A stretch of DNA of 64,000 bases from Defluviimonas aquaemixtae (GCF_900302475.1 NZ_OMOQ01000001.1:2232001-2296000), one strand, 5' to 3'. Positions 1-9,618 are shown, numbered from the stretch's first letter. The notes: generated by a model from the letters alone, not told the origin. Translations and numbers: made by a program.

Positions 1-2200
1 TTTCGGCGCAGCCGCCGGCGAACACCGCCCGGTCGAGCGCGGCCTGGGCGGCAACGTCGGGAATGAGCGGCAGGACGATGTTGTGAAATCCCTCGTAGGT
101 GAAGGCGCCGGGCAGGCCGACCCGCAGGGTCTTTTCCGACAGCCGCGTCAGCACGCGTGTGGCGTTCGGTCCAGCCTTTTCGGCCGGGATCCAGTCGGCG
201 AGCCCCATGACAGTCGGGTCCTGCCGGAGCGCCCCGTAGGCCCGTACCGCGAGCGGGATCGTGCAGATCGACTGGAGCGCGGTCGCGACCAGTTCCGGGT
301 CGTGCGCGATCTTGGTCTCTTCGCCTGCGAGCCGGTCGAGCGCGGCCATCTGGTGGTCGAACGCGGCCTCGGTCGGGAACACTTCAATCGCGGCATGTTC
401 AGGAAGGTTGTTTTGCCACCAGGAGGTCAGGAACTCGCGGTCATAAGGCGCAAGACCTGTCACCATGTAATAGGCCTTGAGCGCGCCGAGCAGGAATTCG
501 GGGTCGCGCGCCTCGCGCCACATCGTCGCCTCGAGAAGTGCCACCATGCGCGGCTCGAGCACGTTGCGGAGCGTGCGGTCGTAGGCGATCCGGTGGGCTC
601 GGGCGAGTTCCGGCGCGGCGGTAGGACCAGCAAGTGTCAGAGCGTTGGTCGCGACCTGCGTCTCGGCGGCGGCGGAAATGGTCGCAGCTTCGAGCGCGAG
701 GTCGAGGTCAAGCGGGTCGGTCGGCGCCTGGCGGGCGGCGACATTGGCGAGCCGGCCCGAGAGATCGGCGATGAGCCGCGCCTGATCGGCGACGCCACCC
801 GAATAGCGCAGGTAGGAGTAGAGGAAGACAAGCCCCGCCACGACCGTGACCAGCGCGGCACCCGCGAGCGATCCGCGCCAGAGCCATTTCCGCCGTTCTT
901 CGGCGGCCCGGTCGAAGAGGCCTAGACCGGCCTCGGGGAAGATCACGTCCGAGAGAAGCTCGCGCAGGAAGTACGACCGGGTTTCGCCGTGGGCGCGGCG
1001 GCGGGGCGGCTCGGAGGCGAGGCCAAAGGCCGAGGAGAGTTCACCCACAAGGCGATCGATGGGCGAGCCTTCCTGTGTCGCCGATGTGAAGTAGAAGCCG
1101 CGCAGCCAGGGGCTGTCCTCGTAGCGGCTTTCGCCGAAGACGGTGTCGATAAGCGCCCTGAGCGGCGCCTCGACTCGGGCCATCTGGGCGGGGAAACGGA
1201 AAATGTCGGCACGCTCGGGCAGGCCCGCATCCTCGGCCATCCGGCCCGCAACGCGGTTCTCTAGCCGGCCGAGTAGCGCCTTGGACTCGCGCTCGATCGC
1301 GAGGCCGTCGATGCGGGCGTCGGTGGGCAGGGTCGCGCCCCAGACCTGTTCGCGGGCGCGGGTCGAGAGGTCGGCGAAGAAGGGTTCGAACCCCGGCACA
1401 AGATCGCACTTGGTGATCATTAGGTAGACGGGCAGGTGCAGCCCGAGCCTGTCGCGCAACTCGGAGAGCCGCTTGCGAATCTCGCGGCCATGGGCCTGAA
1501 GCGGCGCCTCGGGCCCCAGAAGCTCGCGCAGAGAAAGCGCGACGATGACGCCGTTCAGCGCCCGCCGCCCGCGATGCTTCTTAAGCATGTCGAGAAAGCC
1601 GTTCCATTCGGCTGCATCGACCTCGGGGTCGGAAGCCTGCTGGACATAGCGGCCCGCCGTGTCGACCAGAACCGCCTCGTCGGTGAAGAACCAGTCGCAG
1701 TTGCGCGTTCCGCCAACGCCCTTGATGTCGTCACTTAGGTCGATGGGGAAATGTAAACCTGATTGCTTGAGCGCAGTCGTCTTGCCAGTGCCGGGCGGTC
1801 CGATCATCAGGTACCACGGCATGTCGCGCAGGAACTTCCGGCCGCCAAGCTTTGACCGCTTCATCTGTGAAAGCACCGACTGGAACTTCGTGCTGACCTC
1901 GGCGACGTTTGCCTCGCCTGCCGTGGGTTCGGCCACGGGCTGTGGCTGGGCCAGTTCGGTCACGAACATCTGGTTGCGGCGGGCGGCGCGAATGAGCGCG
2001 ATCAGGATCGACAGAAGCCACAGGATCACGATCACGCCGATCACAATCAGCCGCACACGCTCGTCGGCCAGAGGCGCTGTCTCGCCGACCGAAACGAGGG
2101 GGCCGAAGAGCCAGACTAGCATGCAAAGGATGACGACGCCCACGAAAGTCCAGAAGCGCCGGGAGATGAGGAAACCGAAGATGGCTTTGAGCAGGCGCAT
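1..2200 (-). CDS. tssM: TssM (IcmF/VasK) inner-membrane T6SS protein, 3' end off window
   Basis: The reading frame opens with ATG at 2200, two bases after the tssL stop, and stays open to base 1, giving about 733 residues of a family usually around 1,100-1,200 long. The C-terminal periplasmic part that contacts TssJ is therefore outside the window. The N-terminus has two hydrophobic segments (about residues 12-33 and 49-67). A P-loop GPPGTGKTTAL follows near residue 130, and a further hydrophobic segment near residue 440 (about base 850) leads into the periplasmic region. TssM is the cytoplasmic-membrane ring protein that links TssL to TssJ in the T6SS membrane complex. It is the last gene of the operon seen here. 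The intact Walker A suggests a P-loop-competent version. Assignment is firm from order and motifs; only the partial length limits it. Confidence 0.93.
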   Translation of the reverse strand, partial: MRLLKAIFGFLISRRFWTFVGVVILCMLVWLFGPLVSVGETAPLADERVRLIVIGVIVILWLLSILIALIRAARRNQMFVTELAQPQPVAEPTAGEANVAEVSTKFQSVLSQMKRSKLGGRKFLRDMPWYLMIGPPGTGKTTALKQSGLHFPIDLSDDIKGVGGTRNCDWFFTDEAVLVDTAGRYVQQASDPEVDAAEWNGFLDMLKKHRGRRALNGVIVALSLRELLGPEAPLQAHGREIRKRLSELRDRLGLHLPVYLMITKCDLVPGFEPFFADLSTRAREQVWGATLPTDARIDGLAIERESKALLGRLENRVAGRMAEDAGLPERADIFRFPAQMARVEAPLRALIDTVFGESRYEDSPWLRGFYFTSATQEGSPIDRLVGELSSAFGLASEPPRRRAHGETRSYFLRELLSDVIFPEAGLGLFDRAAEERRKWLWRGSLAGAALVTVVAGLVFLYSYLRYSGGVADQARLIADLSGRLANVAARQAPTDPLDLDLALEAATISAAAETQVATNALTLAGPTAAPELARAHRIAYDRTLRNVLEPRMVALLEATMWREARDPEFLLGALKAYYMVTGLAPYDREFLTSWWQNNLPEHAAIEVFPTEAAFDHQMAALDRLAGEETKIAHDPELVATALQSICTIPLAVRAYGALRQDPTVMGLADWIPAEKAGPNATRVLTRLSEKTLRVGLPGAFTYEGFHNIVLPLIPDVAAQAALDRAVFAGGCAE

Positions 2201-2202
2201 CC

Positions 2203-3594
2203 CTAGATCCTCTTCTCGATTCGAATCTCGACCCGCCGGTTCTGGGCGCGGCCGTCGCGCGTGGCATTGTCGGCGAGCGGTTCGGTGTCGGCACGACCCT
2301 CAGAGCGGACAAGCTCGCTCGGGACGCCTCCGGCGATCAGCAGATCGGCGATCGTGCGCGCGCGGGCCTCCGACAGCCCCTGATTTGACTGGAACGGGTT
2401 CGATCGTTGGACTGGCACGCTGTCGGTATGGCCGATGACGGTGACGCCGCCGATCACCTCGGCATTCTCGACGATGACGCGCGCGACCGAGGCGACGAGC
2501 GGGCGGTAGACATCGTTGATATCGGCCTTGGCGGAGCGGAAGACCTCGGGCGCGGTGGCCTGCACGGCGAGGATGGCGAGGGCAGCGTCCTCTCGACCAC
2601 GCAGCGCCTGCAGCCGGTCGGGCGGCGCGGCTGCGGCGAATTCAGGCAGAAGCTCGAGGAAGGTCGTGTCGACGACGATCTCGGGCGGCGGCGCGACGGT
2701 GTCGCGCACGGGCCGGAATATCGCGGCGCGATCGGCGGGCGGCACTCGTTCGGCGAGATCAAAGAGCCCCTCGGCGCGCGTCGTAAGCTGGATCGAAAGT
2801 CCCATGTAGATCGCAGTGATGAGCGCGGCGGCAGCGAGGCCGAGCGTCCAGAGCGGCACCGTGAAGCGGCGCGGTTCGTCCGGAGCGGCGACGCCCTGCC
2901 AGTGCGGCGACAGTTCCGCCCCCTCGGCATCGGCGTCGCGGAGTTGGCGCGCGATCTGGGCGCGGAGCGCCATCAGCGCCGCTTCGCCTGCGCCTGACTG
3001 CACCCGGTGCTTGCCACGGAAGCCGAGACCGAGGCAGAGATAGGCCAACTCCAGCATCTCCGGGTCGCGCCCGGCATAGCGCATCAGTTCCTCGAGCCGG
3101 TCGAAGAAGCGCGTGCCGGCATCGACATCGCCCGAAAGGGTGGTGACGAGTGGCTGGCGCGGCCAGCCGCTTTGCCCGCCCCAGGGCGTGTTGAGCGCGA
3201 TGTCGTCGAGAAGGGCAGCCACGAACCACGCTGCCTGATCGGCACGGGCCAGAGGGACTCCGGCGCTAACTGCGGCATCGCGGGCGTCGATTAGGTTGTC
3301 ATAGAGCCTGACGCGGAGCGTTTCCGGCTCTGCCGGCGGATCTGCGCGTTCAAGTTCGGGCGCGAGTTCGAGAAGTGCGGCGAATGCTGAGACGAGCGGA
3401 TTGGCGTGGGCGCGCGTATGGCGAACACGCGGCCCGCCGCGCGCCACAGGTTGCGGATCGTGATGTGACTGGGCGGTGCCGGGCGCGACCGGGCGGGCGG
3501 TTGCGCCCGCCTGGCCACGGTCCGAGCGCACCGGGCGGATGCGAGTGCGTCCGGCATCGTTCGAAAGACCAAAGGGATCGTCCTTTTCCGCCAT
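2203..3594 (-). CDS. tssL: TssL (DotU) with C-terminal OmpA peptidoglycan-binding domain
   Basis: The protein has 463 residues. A charged, proline-rich N-terminal tail of about 60 residues precedes a DotU-type cytoplasmic domain (about 60-235). A single membrane span follows (about 244-268, beginning VPLWTLGLAAAAL), then a periplasmic linker and a C-terminal OmpA-like domain (about 350-463) with the motifs VIGHTDSVPV, NQGLSEARA and NRRVEIRI. TssL anchors the T6SS membrane complex. The fused OmpA domain is the extended form that attaches the complex to the cell wall, so no separate TagL is needed. The gene sits between tssK (4-bp gap) and tssM (2-bp gap), consistent with one transcript. Confidence 0.95.
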   Translation of the reverse strand: MAEKDDPFGLSNDAGRTRIRPVRSDRGQAGATARPVAPGTAQSHHDPQPVARGGPRVRHTRAHANPLVSAFAALLELAPELERADPPAEPETLRVRLYDNLIDARDAAVSAGVPLARADQAAWFVAALLDDIALNTPWGGQSGWPRQPLVTTLSGDVDAGTRFFDRLEELMRYAGRDPEMLELAYLCLGLGFRGKHRVQSGAGEAALMALRAQIARQLRDADAEGAELSPHWQGVAAPDEPRRFTVPLWTLGLAAAALITAIYMGLSIQLTTRAEGLFDLAERVPPADRAAIFRPVRDTVAPPPEIVVDTTFLELLPEFAAAAPPDRLQALRGREDAALAILAVQATAPEVFRSAKADINDVYRPLVASVARVIVENAEVIGGVTVIGHTDSVPVQRSNPFQSNQGLSEARARTIADLLIAGGVPSELVRSEGRADTEPLADNATRDGRAQNRRVEIRIEKRI

Positions 3595-3598
3595 CTCC

Positions 3599-4933
3599 CT
3601 ACCTGCTGACCGCGTAGCAGTCGATCTGCGGTTCGCGTTCGAGTTTGCCCGACACTCCGATCACGAAGCCCGGAGCCTCCAGCAACTGGCCCCAATGTTC
3701 GGACTTCTGATCAAGTTCGAGGCACAACCTGTCCCCATCATACGGGATTTCGCGCGGCTGCGAATGCAGGGGTTTGAGCGCGATGCCCGGCAGGCGCGAC
3801 TTCCAGAGCGTCTCGAACTCGTCCGCAGCGCCGACCGTCGCCTGATCGACGAAGATCCGGCGCAGGCTTTCGTCGGAGAGATCGGAGCCCACGCGCAGCA
3901 CGATGCGGCTGGACTTCAGAAGTTCCGGGTTGTCGATCCGCACCTTCCAGATGTTTTGGGCGTGCCGCGCCACTGGCAGGGCGCGGGATTTCGGCTCGAC
4001 GTGGCGGAGCGAGAGCACCATGGAGCGCAAGGTGTCTGCGAGCGCGGCATAGGCCGGCTGCGGGTCCATGTGATCGTAGACCGGCAGCTCGCTCAGGCGC
4101 CGCGAGGAGGAGCCGTAGGTCGCCATCCGTCCGGCAAGCTCCGCGAGGTCGGCGAAGAGCGCCGACGGATGGGCGAGGCCCTGCGACAGGAGATGGGCGA
4201 GGCGCGGTCGCGCGGCATTGGCCAGTTCCAGAATGAGGAGGTTTTCGACCGACCGGCCCGCGCCGCCGAGGACGATGCCGCCATGCGCCTCGGCGATGCG
4301 GTCGAGGCCGGTGACGAGTTCCTTCAGGAGCGCGTCGTACCACGGCGCGACCCCGATATGGAGCGCGGGCGGCAGGTAGCCGTCGACGAGCGCGACCGAG
4401 CCGTCGGCCCTCAGACCGTCGATCCGCGCCACCGGCAGCGCGGTGTAGCCCGCCGTTTCCTCGCCGGGCGTGATGAGCCGCGCGGCGAGCGAGGCGACCT
4501 CGATCTCCTCGGCCTCGGCGCCGCCGCGCACGGCATCGCGCACCGTCACCATCCGGCCCCGGTAGCGTGCGCCGGAGGAGTCGTCATGAGCGGCGTCGAT
4601 CGCCGCGGCACCCGCCTGTTCGAGCGGCACGGCGAACCAGACGAGCCCCGCCGCATCCTCGCGCCGGATCGCCGCGGCTTCGGGCGCGGCCATGTCGCCG
4701 GGGATGGCGAACGGGGTGCCATCGGGAAAGATGCCCTCGGCCGAGGCGATAGCCACCCGGCCCGCGTCGAGTGCGGCTGCGTCGAGCGCGAGTTCGGAGA
4801 ACCCGAAGCGTTGATTGGGCGCGGCGCCGAGGGTGCCGCGCATCAGGAACTCCGCATAGCGGTCCTGCTGCTGGAAGTGCTGGGTCCTGAGGAACAACCC
4901 CTCGGACCAGACCACCTTGTTGCGTTCCGTCAT
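3599..4933 (-). CDS. tssK: TssK T6SS baseplate protein
   Basis: The protein has 444 residues, normal for TssK (VasE/ImpJ). The N-terminus MTERNKVVWSEGLFLRTQHF with the following QQQDRY is the family signature: the WxEGxFLxPQHFQ-type opening that docks to the baseplate. TssK trimers join the TssF/TssG wedges of the baseplate to the TssL/TssM membrane complex. The gene lies 21 bases after tssJ and 4 bases before tssL, in the tssJ-tssK-tssL-tssM order seen in many clusters. The ATG at 4933 fits the family N-terminus exactly. A long open frame on the other strand (3476-4975) is a GC-rich shadow. Confidence 0.96.
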   Translation of the reverse strand: MTERNKVVWSEGLFLRTQHFQQQDRYAEFLMRGTLGAAPNQRFGFSELALDAAALDAGRVAIASAEGIFPDGTPFAIPGDMAAPEAAAIRREDAAGLVWFAVPLEQAGAAAIDAAHDDSSGARYRGRMVTVRDAVRGGAEAEEIEVASLAARLITPGEETAGYTALPVARIDGLRADGSVALVDGYLPPALHIGVAPWYDALLKELVTGLDRIAEAHGGIVLGGAGRSVENLLILELANAARPRLAHLLSQGLAHPSALFADLAELAGRMATYGSSSRRLSELPVYDHMDPQPAYAALADTLRSMVLSLRHVEPKSRALPVARHAQNIWKVRIDNPELLKSSRIVLRVGSDLSDESLRRIFVDQATVGAADEFETLWKSRLPGIALKPLHSQPREIPYDGDRLCLELDQKSEHWGQLLEAPGFVIGVSGKLEREPQIDCYAVSR

Positions 4934-4954
4934 GCCCGTCCCCCTAAGACGCCG

Positions 4955-5404
4955 CTATGCCGGTGTGAGCGATAGCCCGCCCGGCCCGACTCCGATGGTA
5001 AGGCCCACATTCGCCGTAGGCGAGACCGCAGTCTTCGAGCGGAAGACCTTGCCCGCGGGACTGCGGAATCCCGCAACGACGCCGATCATCGAAACCGATG
5101 GGTCGAGGCCGATCGTCCTCGACGCCGGCGCGCCGGGCGTGAGCACGATCTGGTCGGCCTTGATGAAATCGCCGCCGAGCGCGGCCTGCGGGTCCTGCAG
5201 CGCGAAGAAATCGGCCCCGTCGAAGGCTCCGCTGCCGCGCATCTGCACGACTTGGAGTGTGACGGGTCGGTCGGCGCCGTCGGGCCCTGGATTCATGCCG
5301 GCCGAGCCGGACGCGTTGATCGTGACCGAGCCTGGGCCCGGCGTGCAGGCTGAAAGCAGCCCAGCCGCGGCGGAGCCCGCGAGGAAGTCGCGTCTGTCAA
5401 TCAT
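4955..5404 (-). CDS. tssJ: TssJ outer-membrane lipoprotein of T6SS, with Tat-like lipoprotein signal
   Basis: I place the start at ATG 5404, giving 149 residues, because this puts a complete export signal at the N-terminus (MIDRRDFLAGSAAAGLLSAC). An open extension to 5488 adds 28 residues with no signal. The signal has a twin-arginine motif (RRDFLAG), a short hydrophobic run and a lipobox LLSAC with Cys about residue 20. TssJ is the lipoprotein that anchors the T6SS membrane complex to the outer membrane and binds the TssM C-terminus. The start overlaps the tagH stop by 8 bases. The body is divergent, so identity rests on position between tagH and tssK, size and the lipobox. The RR signal is unusual for TssJ, which normally uses Sec. 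Confidence 0.8.
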   Translation of the reverse strand: MIDRRDFLAGSAAAGLLSACTPGPGSVTINASGSAGMNPGPDGADRPVTLQVVQMRGSGAFDGADFFALQDPQAALGGDFIKADQIVLTPGAPASRTIGLDPSVSMIGVVAGFRSPAGKVFRSKTAVSPTANVGLTIGVGPGGLSLTPA

Positions 5405-6731
5405 CTGTCGTCCTCCTGTTGCCTTCATATGCGTCGCGGAAATCTGCACCGACCTCGCCGAGAAACCGATCCTCGGCAGATTTCGCAATGTCCCGGTAGC
5501 GGTCGCGGTAGAGTTCCCAGAGGCGCGCGCCGCGCCCGCCGGAAAGGAGCGATTTCATCAGGCCCTCGTCCTCGACCAGGCGTTCGAACTCGGCCGGGTC
5601 GAAGCGGTCGATCATGCGCCTCAGCGCCTCCTGCAGCGCGATCCAGGTTCGCATCTGGTGATCGCTGAGGTCGCGGAAGGCGGCGGTGATCGCCTCGTCC
5701 GGGTCGAGATATCCCTTGCCGCGAGGGGTGACGAGCGAGCCGAGCGCATCCTCGGTCGTGGCCAGGAATTTCAGCGGGTTCACATCGGCGCTGCCAATTA
5801 TGGTCTGCGCCACGCGGGCGCTGCCTTTCTCCTTCGCACGGGTGCGCAGAAGGTGCATGAGCCCGTCCACGAGGAGCCGGAAACGCCGCCCGAGAGCTTC
5901 GAGGTCGTCGCCCTGCACATGATCCGCGGGCTCGAGGCCGAGCCCGCGCAGGAAGGCTGCGCGCGCGTCGGGCGCGACCGGCGGGCGTCGATCAGGACCG
6001 GGGGCTGCGGTCTGCGGTCCGTTCTTGCGCGGGGTTGCGGTGGCTTCGGCGGGCGGGGGTACGGTCCGGGCCGAGCGATCTTCTGCAGGGGGAGGCGTGT
6101 CTTCCGGTTCGGCGAAGATGTCACTGAAGCCGAAATCGTCGCGCGCGCCGCTCTCCTGCCGGTCCGGCGTGTCGGTCTGACGGGGCAGCGGGTCGAGCAT
6201 GAAAGGGTCATCCTCGTCAATCGGGCGCGGAGGCGTCCTTTCGTCCTTTTCGATGCGGGCCGGCCGGGCCTGAGCCTTTTCGAACGGATCGGGCAGCGAC
6301 TCGGGCCGCTTGCGCTCGGGCGCTCGCTCGACGGGGCGGGAGAAGAAATCGTCGCCTCCGAGCGACGGATCCGACGCGGCGGGTCGTGAGGGCGCGGAGT
6401 TCTTTGCCCCCTCCTCGGCCGCGATTTCGGCGCGGATGACCACGTCGCCGAGCCTGAGCCGCATGTCGCTTTGCAGCGCGACCGTATTTCCCGCGCCGAG
6501 CGGCGTATCGGCACCGTCGATGAACAACCCGCCCCGGCTCGCGTCCGTCACCTCGTAGCGACCGTCGCGCGCCGAGACTACGCAGTGGCGGCGCGAGACG
6601 AACATGTCGGGGTCCTCGATTTGCCAGTCGCAGTCCGCGCCGCGCCCGATCGTCAGATCACCGCTTTCGTGCCGCATCTCAGTGTGCGGCTGGGGATGGA
6701 GCGAATGTTCGATGACCAGGCGCAAGGTCAT
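5397..6731 (-). CDS. tagH: TagH-type FHA-domain T6SS protein
   Basis: The protein has 444 residues. The N-terminal forkhead-associated domain (about 1-105) shows LTIGRGADCDWQI, then VSRRHCVV, the phosphothreonine-binding signature. A long, low-complexity charged/proline linker follows (about 110-255). The C-terminal half (about 265-444, from ARAAFLRGLGLE) matches the TagH/ImpI type C-terminal domain seen only in T6SS FHA proteins. In known clusters the FHA protein is phosphorylated by PpkA and triggers assembly; ppkA is present here at the head of the same operon. The start overlaps the tssG stop by 4 bases and the end overlaps the tssJ start, so it is translationally coupled on both sides. 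Confidence 0.92.
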   Translation of the reverse strand: MTLRLVIEHSLHPQPHTEMRHESGDLTIGRGADCDWQIEDPDMFVSRRHCVVSARDGRYEVTDASRGGLFIDGADTPLGAGNTVALQSDMRLRLGDVVIRAEIAAEEGAKNSAPSRPAASDPSLGGDDFFSRPVERAPERKRPESLPDPFEKAQARPARIEKDERTPPRPIDEDDPFMLDPLPRQTDTPDRQESGARDDFGFSDIFAEPEDTPPPAEDRSARTVPPPAEATATPRKNGPQTAAPGPDRRPPVAPDARAAFLRGLGLEPADHVQGDDLEALGRRFRLLVDGLMHLLRTRAKEKGSARVAQTIIGSADVNPLKFLATTEDALGSLVTPRGKGYLDPDEAITAAFRDLSDHQMRTWIALQEALRRMIDRFDPAEFERLVEDEGLMKSLLSGGRGARLWELYRDRYRDIAKSAEDRFLGEVGADFRDAYEGNRRTTDD

Positions 6732-7771
6732 GCGGCCCTCCGATCAGCCCCGGCATTGAACGCCGAAAGCCTGAGATCGTCGGCGTCCGTCGCGGTCCGC
6801 GCGGGCAGCCAGAAGGTGCGGCCAAGCTGGCAGCGGCCGAGCCGGGGCTCAGGCTTGTCGGCGCGGCGGAGGACGAGGCGGAGGTCGAAATCCGTCTCGA
6901 TCCCTTCCGCGAAACGGATCGCGTGACGGAGGCGCGCGCGCAGGTGCTGGTCGTTGAGCAGCCGCAGATAGCCCGCGAGGCCGAGCGGCCCGACGCGAAG
7001 CTCGGCCCTGCCCTGGCGCGAAAAGACGCGCGCGCCGACAACTGCGCCCGCACCAAGCATCGCATGCGCGCCGCCGAGCCAGGTCTGAAGCGCGCGCGGA
7101 ACCTCCAGCCAGTGGCCGACGAATTCGACAAGTCGGACCGGCGCACCGACGAGATCGGACAAAAGCCGGGTCAGCCTCTCGGGCCCGTGCACCGACGCCG
7201 CCAGCGAGGTGGCATGGCGCGTCTTGAGTGCACTGTCACGGGCCGCCTCGCCTGTTCCCGGCAAGCCGGTGCCTGCCAGCGCGGCGACGGTAGCCGCCGC
7301 CCGTCCACCGGTGCCGAGCTGGGCCTGAACCTCAGGCCGGGCGTCGGCCCAGGCGCGCCAGTAGAGGGCGAGCATCCGGTGCTGCAGCATGTTGCAGAAA
7401 TCGAGGAAGGTCCGGTCCGCGGTCGCCTCCGCGCCCGCATCGGCGAACCAGCGGTCCGACATACGCGACATCACCCAGCGCGTAACATGCAAGGGCAGCG
7501 CGCCTTCGGGGCCAAGAAGGCCGAGCACTTCGGCCTCGACTCGGGCGGGCTGGTCTCCCTCGGCCGGACGAAAGCCCGCGACGTCGCGCGTCGCGACCGA
7601 CAGCCGCACCCGCTGGCCGATGCGCGCGGGCTCAGAACCGGCCCCGCCGGCGCGGCCGAACCGCCGGCCCGGCGTCTCGAGCCGGCGCAGGAGCTCGAAA
7701 AAGCCCATCGCCTCGGGCTGGGCGAACGGTCCCGTCAGATCATCGCGCGGATGCCCGGCCGGATCGGCCAT
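6728..7771 (-). CDS. tssG: TssG T6SS baseplate protein
   Basis: The protein has 347 residues, the family length for TssG (VasB/ImpH). The N-terminus carries the family feature MGFFELLRRLE (about residues 22-32), and further on TRWVMSRMSDRWF and FLDFCNMLQHRMLALYWRAW are recognisable TssG segments. Two TssG and one TssF copy form each baseplate wedge with TssE. The proposed start at 7771 overlaps the end of tssF by 37 bases. A shorter start at 7708 would remove residues ahead of the conserved block. I prefer 7771 because TssG proteins normally have a short leader before this block. It is translationally coupled with tagH downstream (4-bp overlap). Confidence 0.93.
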   Translation of the reverse strand: MADPAGHPRDDLTGPFAQPEAMGFFELLRRLETPGRRFGRAGGAGSEPARIGQRVRLSVATRDVAGFRPAEGDQPARVEAEVLGLLGPEGALPLHVTRWVMSRMSDRWFADAGAEATADRTFLDFCNMLQHRMLALYWRAWADARPEVQAQLGTGGRAAATVAALAGTGLPGTGEAARDSALKTRHATSLAASVHGPERLTRLLSDLVGAPVRLVEFVGHWLEVPRALQTWLGGAHAMLGAGAVVGARVFSRQGRAELRVGPLGLAGYLRLLNDQHLRARLRHAIRFAEGIETDFDLRLVLRRADKPEPRLGRCQLGRTFWLPARTATDADDLRLSAFNAGADRRAA

Positions 7772-9618
7772 GCTACCTCCTCCTGTTTCTGCGAAAGACG
7801 GGTCCGCGTGCGAACGAATGAATTGACGCCAGCGTGGCGTGCGAAGAGCTGATTTAGAAGCGCCGAGAGAAGAAGCGCGCTCGCGCCGCTAAGCGTCGTC
7901 TCGTCGACATGCAGCGTGATCTCAACCCCCCTCCCGAAGCAGAGCGGCCCCGCGATCGGCAGCCGCTCGATCACCTGCCGCGAAGTTACGCGCGAGAGCG
8001 AACGGACATGGCGCGAGACCTCGGGATCGCCGCGCCCGGCATAAAGGTCGAGCATGGCGCGCAGGGGTTCCGCCCCGCGGTTTTCCTCGGCGAGCGAGAG
8101 GTGATTGAGGGAGAGCTGGCCGACCAGCCGCCAAGTTAGGTCGTCGAGACGGCTTTCGCCGTCCTTGCCAAGCTCGGGCAGAGACGCGACGAGCGCCGGG
8201 CGCGGCCGCTTCAGCGCGCCTAGGAGTTCGACGCGGCCGACCGGGTCGCCGGTCTCGAGCGTCAGGCGCGGCATGTCGTCGAGGATCGGCAGATCGCGGT
8301 TGGTGCATAGCGCGCGGATGTCAAGCCGGCGCACGGGCTGCGCCTGAGGCGCGCCGGCCGGCCGAGCGACGGAGATGAACAGATCGTCGCCCGTGTAGCT
8401 CGTCCGAGTCTGGCCGCGCCGGACCTCGTCCTCTCCCGCCCGGCGGGTGCGCCTTTCAGTCGTGTAGACGAGCCCCCCGCCCGATATCTGGTCGGTGGCG
8501 TAGAGCGGGCTGAGCGCCGCGTCCGGCCCTTCGCTGTCGGCGTCCTCGACGCGGATCAGCCGATAAATCTCGAAATCCCTCGGCCGCGTGCGGTCGGCGT
8601 GGACGACATGGGCGTCACGGCGCCCGTCGAGTTCCACGACGTTGCATTCCTTTTCAAAGAGGTTGACGAGCGGCGTCGCAAAGAGGCGAAAGTCCTTCGT
8701 GGAGACGCCCGAGATCTCGGGCGCCGGGCGCGACAACAGGACGAGGATTTCGAGTTTTTCGGCACCGCAGTCGCGCACCGCCCGGCCAAGTCCGTCAAGG
8801 CGGAGATAGTGGAACCGCTCCGGCATGAGGAAATATTCCCGCATAAGCCGGTAGCCTTCGAACGCAGGCCGAAGGCGGGGCAGCAGTGACTCGCCGTCTC
8901 CAATGCCCACCATCCGGGGAGTTTCAGCGGCGTGCAGCGCGGCGCCCGGCTCGGCGCGGCGGGCGGCGACGCGGAGCGCCTGGCCAAAAACCGCGTCGAA
9001 GATCGCTCCGGCGCGCGCGCTTGTCGCGAAGCCGAGGTCGAGCCGGTCGAGGCTGAGTTCGGAAAGCGCGGCGGAACCGTCCGAATTCAGGACGATTCGC
9101 AAACCCGCTTCAGCGCCGGCGGCGACGTCGTCCGGTAGGCCGGCCGCGTTCAGGGCGCCACGGTCCTGAAGATACTCCACAGTGTCGAGCGCGATGGGCC
9201 AGAGCGTCACATCCTGCGCGGTCGTGTAGGTCGCACGCGTCGCCAGCCCCTCGCGGAAAGCCGAGACCATCCGCGTGCCGCGCCTGACCACGTGGCCATC
9301 TAGCATTGTTTGCACCTGCGGACCGGGATGCAGGATCACTGTCGAGACGGCCGGCGCGGGCCCGACGAGATCGGGATAGAGCGCATCGAGCAGGTTGCGC
9401 ACATAGCGCGAGCTTTCGGCATCGACCTTGAGCCTGGTGCGCGCGGCAAGATAGGCGACGCCTTCGAGGAGCCGCTCGACGTAAGGATCGGGGCATGGCA
9501 CCGAGTCGAGCGAGAGGTTGCGCGCGACCTCGGGGTGAAGGGCCGCGAATTCAACTGCGAGCTCCCGGATATGGGCGAGTTCGGTTTCGTAGTAAGCGAG
9601 GAAGCTGCGGTCCATCAC
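7735..9618 (-). CDS. tssF: TssF T6SS baseplate protein
   Basis: The protein has 627 residues, typical for TssF (VasA/ImpG). The N-terminus MDRSFLAYYETELAHIRELA is the classic TssF opening (YYxxEL..ir), followed by EFAALHPEVARNLSLDSVPC and DPYVERLLEGVAYLAARTRL, both family-conserved. TssF is the large wedge subunit of the T6SS baseplate and pairs with TssG. The start overlaps the tssE stop by 4 bases, so the two are coupled. The overlap with tssG at the other end is 37 bases. Nothing looks broken in the frame. Confidence 0.96.
   Translation of the reverse strand: MMDRSFLAYYETELAHIRELAVEFAALHPEVARNLSLDSVPCPDPYVERLLEGVAYLAARTRLKVDAESSRYVRNLLDALYPDLVGPAPAVSTVILHPGPQVQTMLDGHVVRRGTRMVSAFREGLATRATYTTAQDVTLWPIALDTVEYLQDRGALNAAGLPDDVAAGAEAGLRIVLNSDGSAALSELSLDRLDLGFATSARAGAIFDAVFGQALRVAARRAEPGAALHAAETPRMVGIGDGESLLPRLRPAFEGYRLMREYFLMPERFHYLRLDGLGRAVRDCGAEKLEILVLLSRPAPEISGVSTKDFRLFATPLVNLFEKECNVVELDGRRDAHVVHADRTRPRDFEIYRLIRVEDADSEGPDAALSPLYATDQISGGGLVYTTERRTRRAGEDEVRRGQTRTSYTGDDLFISVARPAGAPQAQPVRRLDIRALCTNRDLPILDDMPRLTLETGDPVGRVELLGALKRPRPALVASLPELGKDGESRLDDLTWRLVGQLSLNHLSLAEENRGAEPLRAMLDLYAGRGDPEVSRHVRSLSRVTSRQVIERLPIAGPLCFGRGVEITLHVDETTLSGASALLLSALLNQLFARHAGVNSFVRTRTRLSQKQEEVAWPIRPGIRAMI

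Noticed and set aside
3476..4975. 499-codon plus-strand open frame
   Set aside because: It is antisense to tssK, has Arg/Gly/Ala-skewed composition without domains, and is a GC-rich shadow.
4917..6389. 490-codon plus-strand open frame
   Set aside because: It is antisense to tssJ and tagH and has no recognisable domain.
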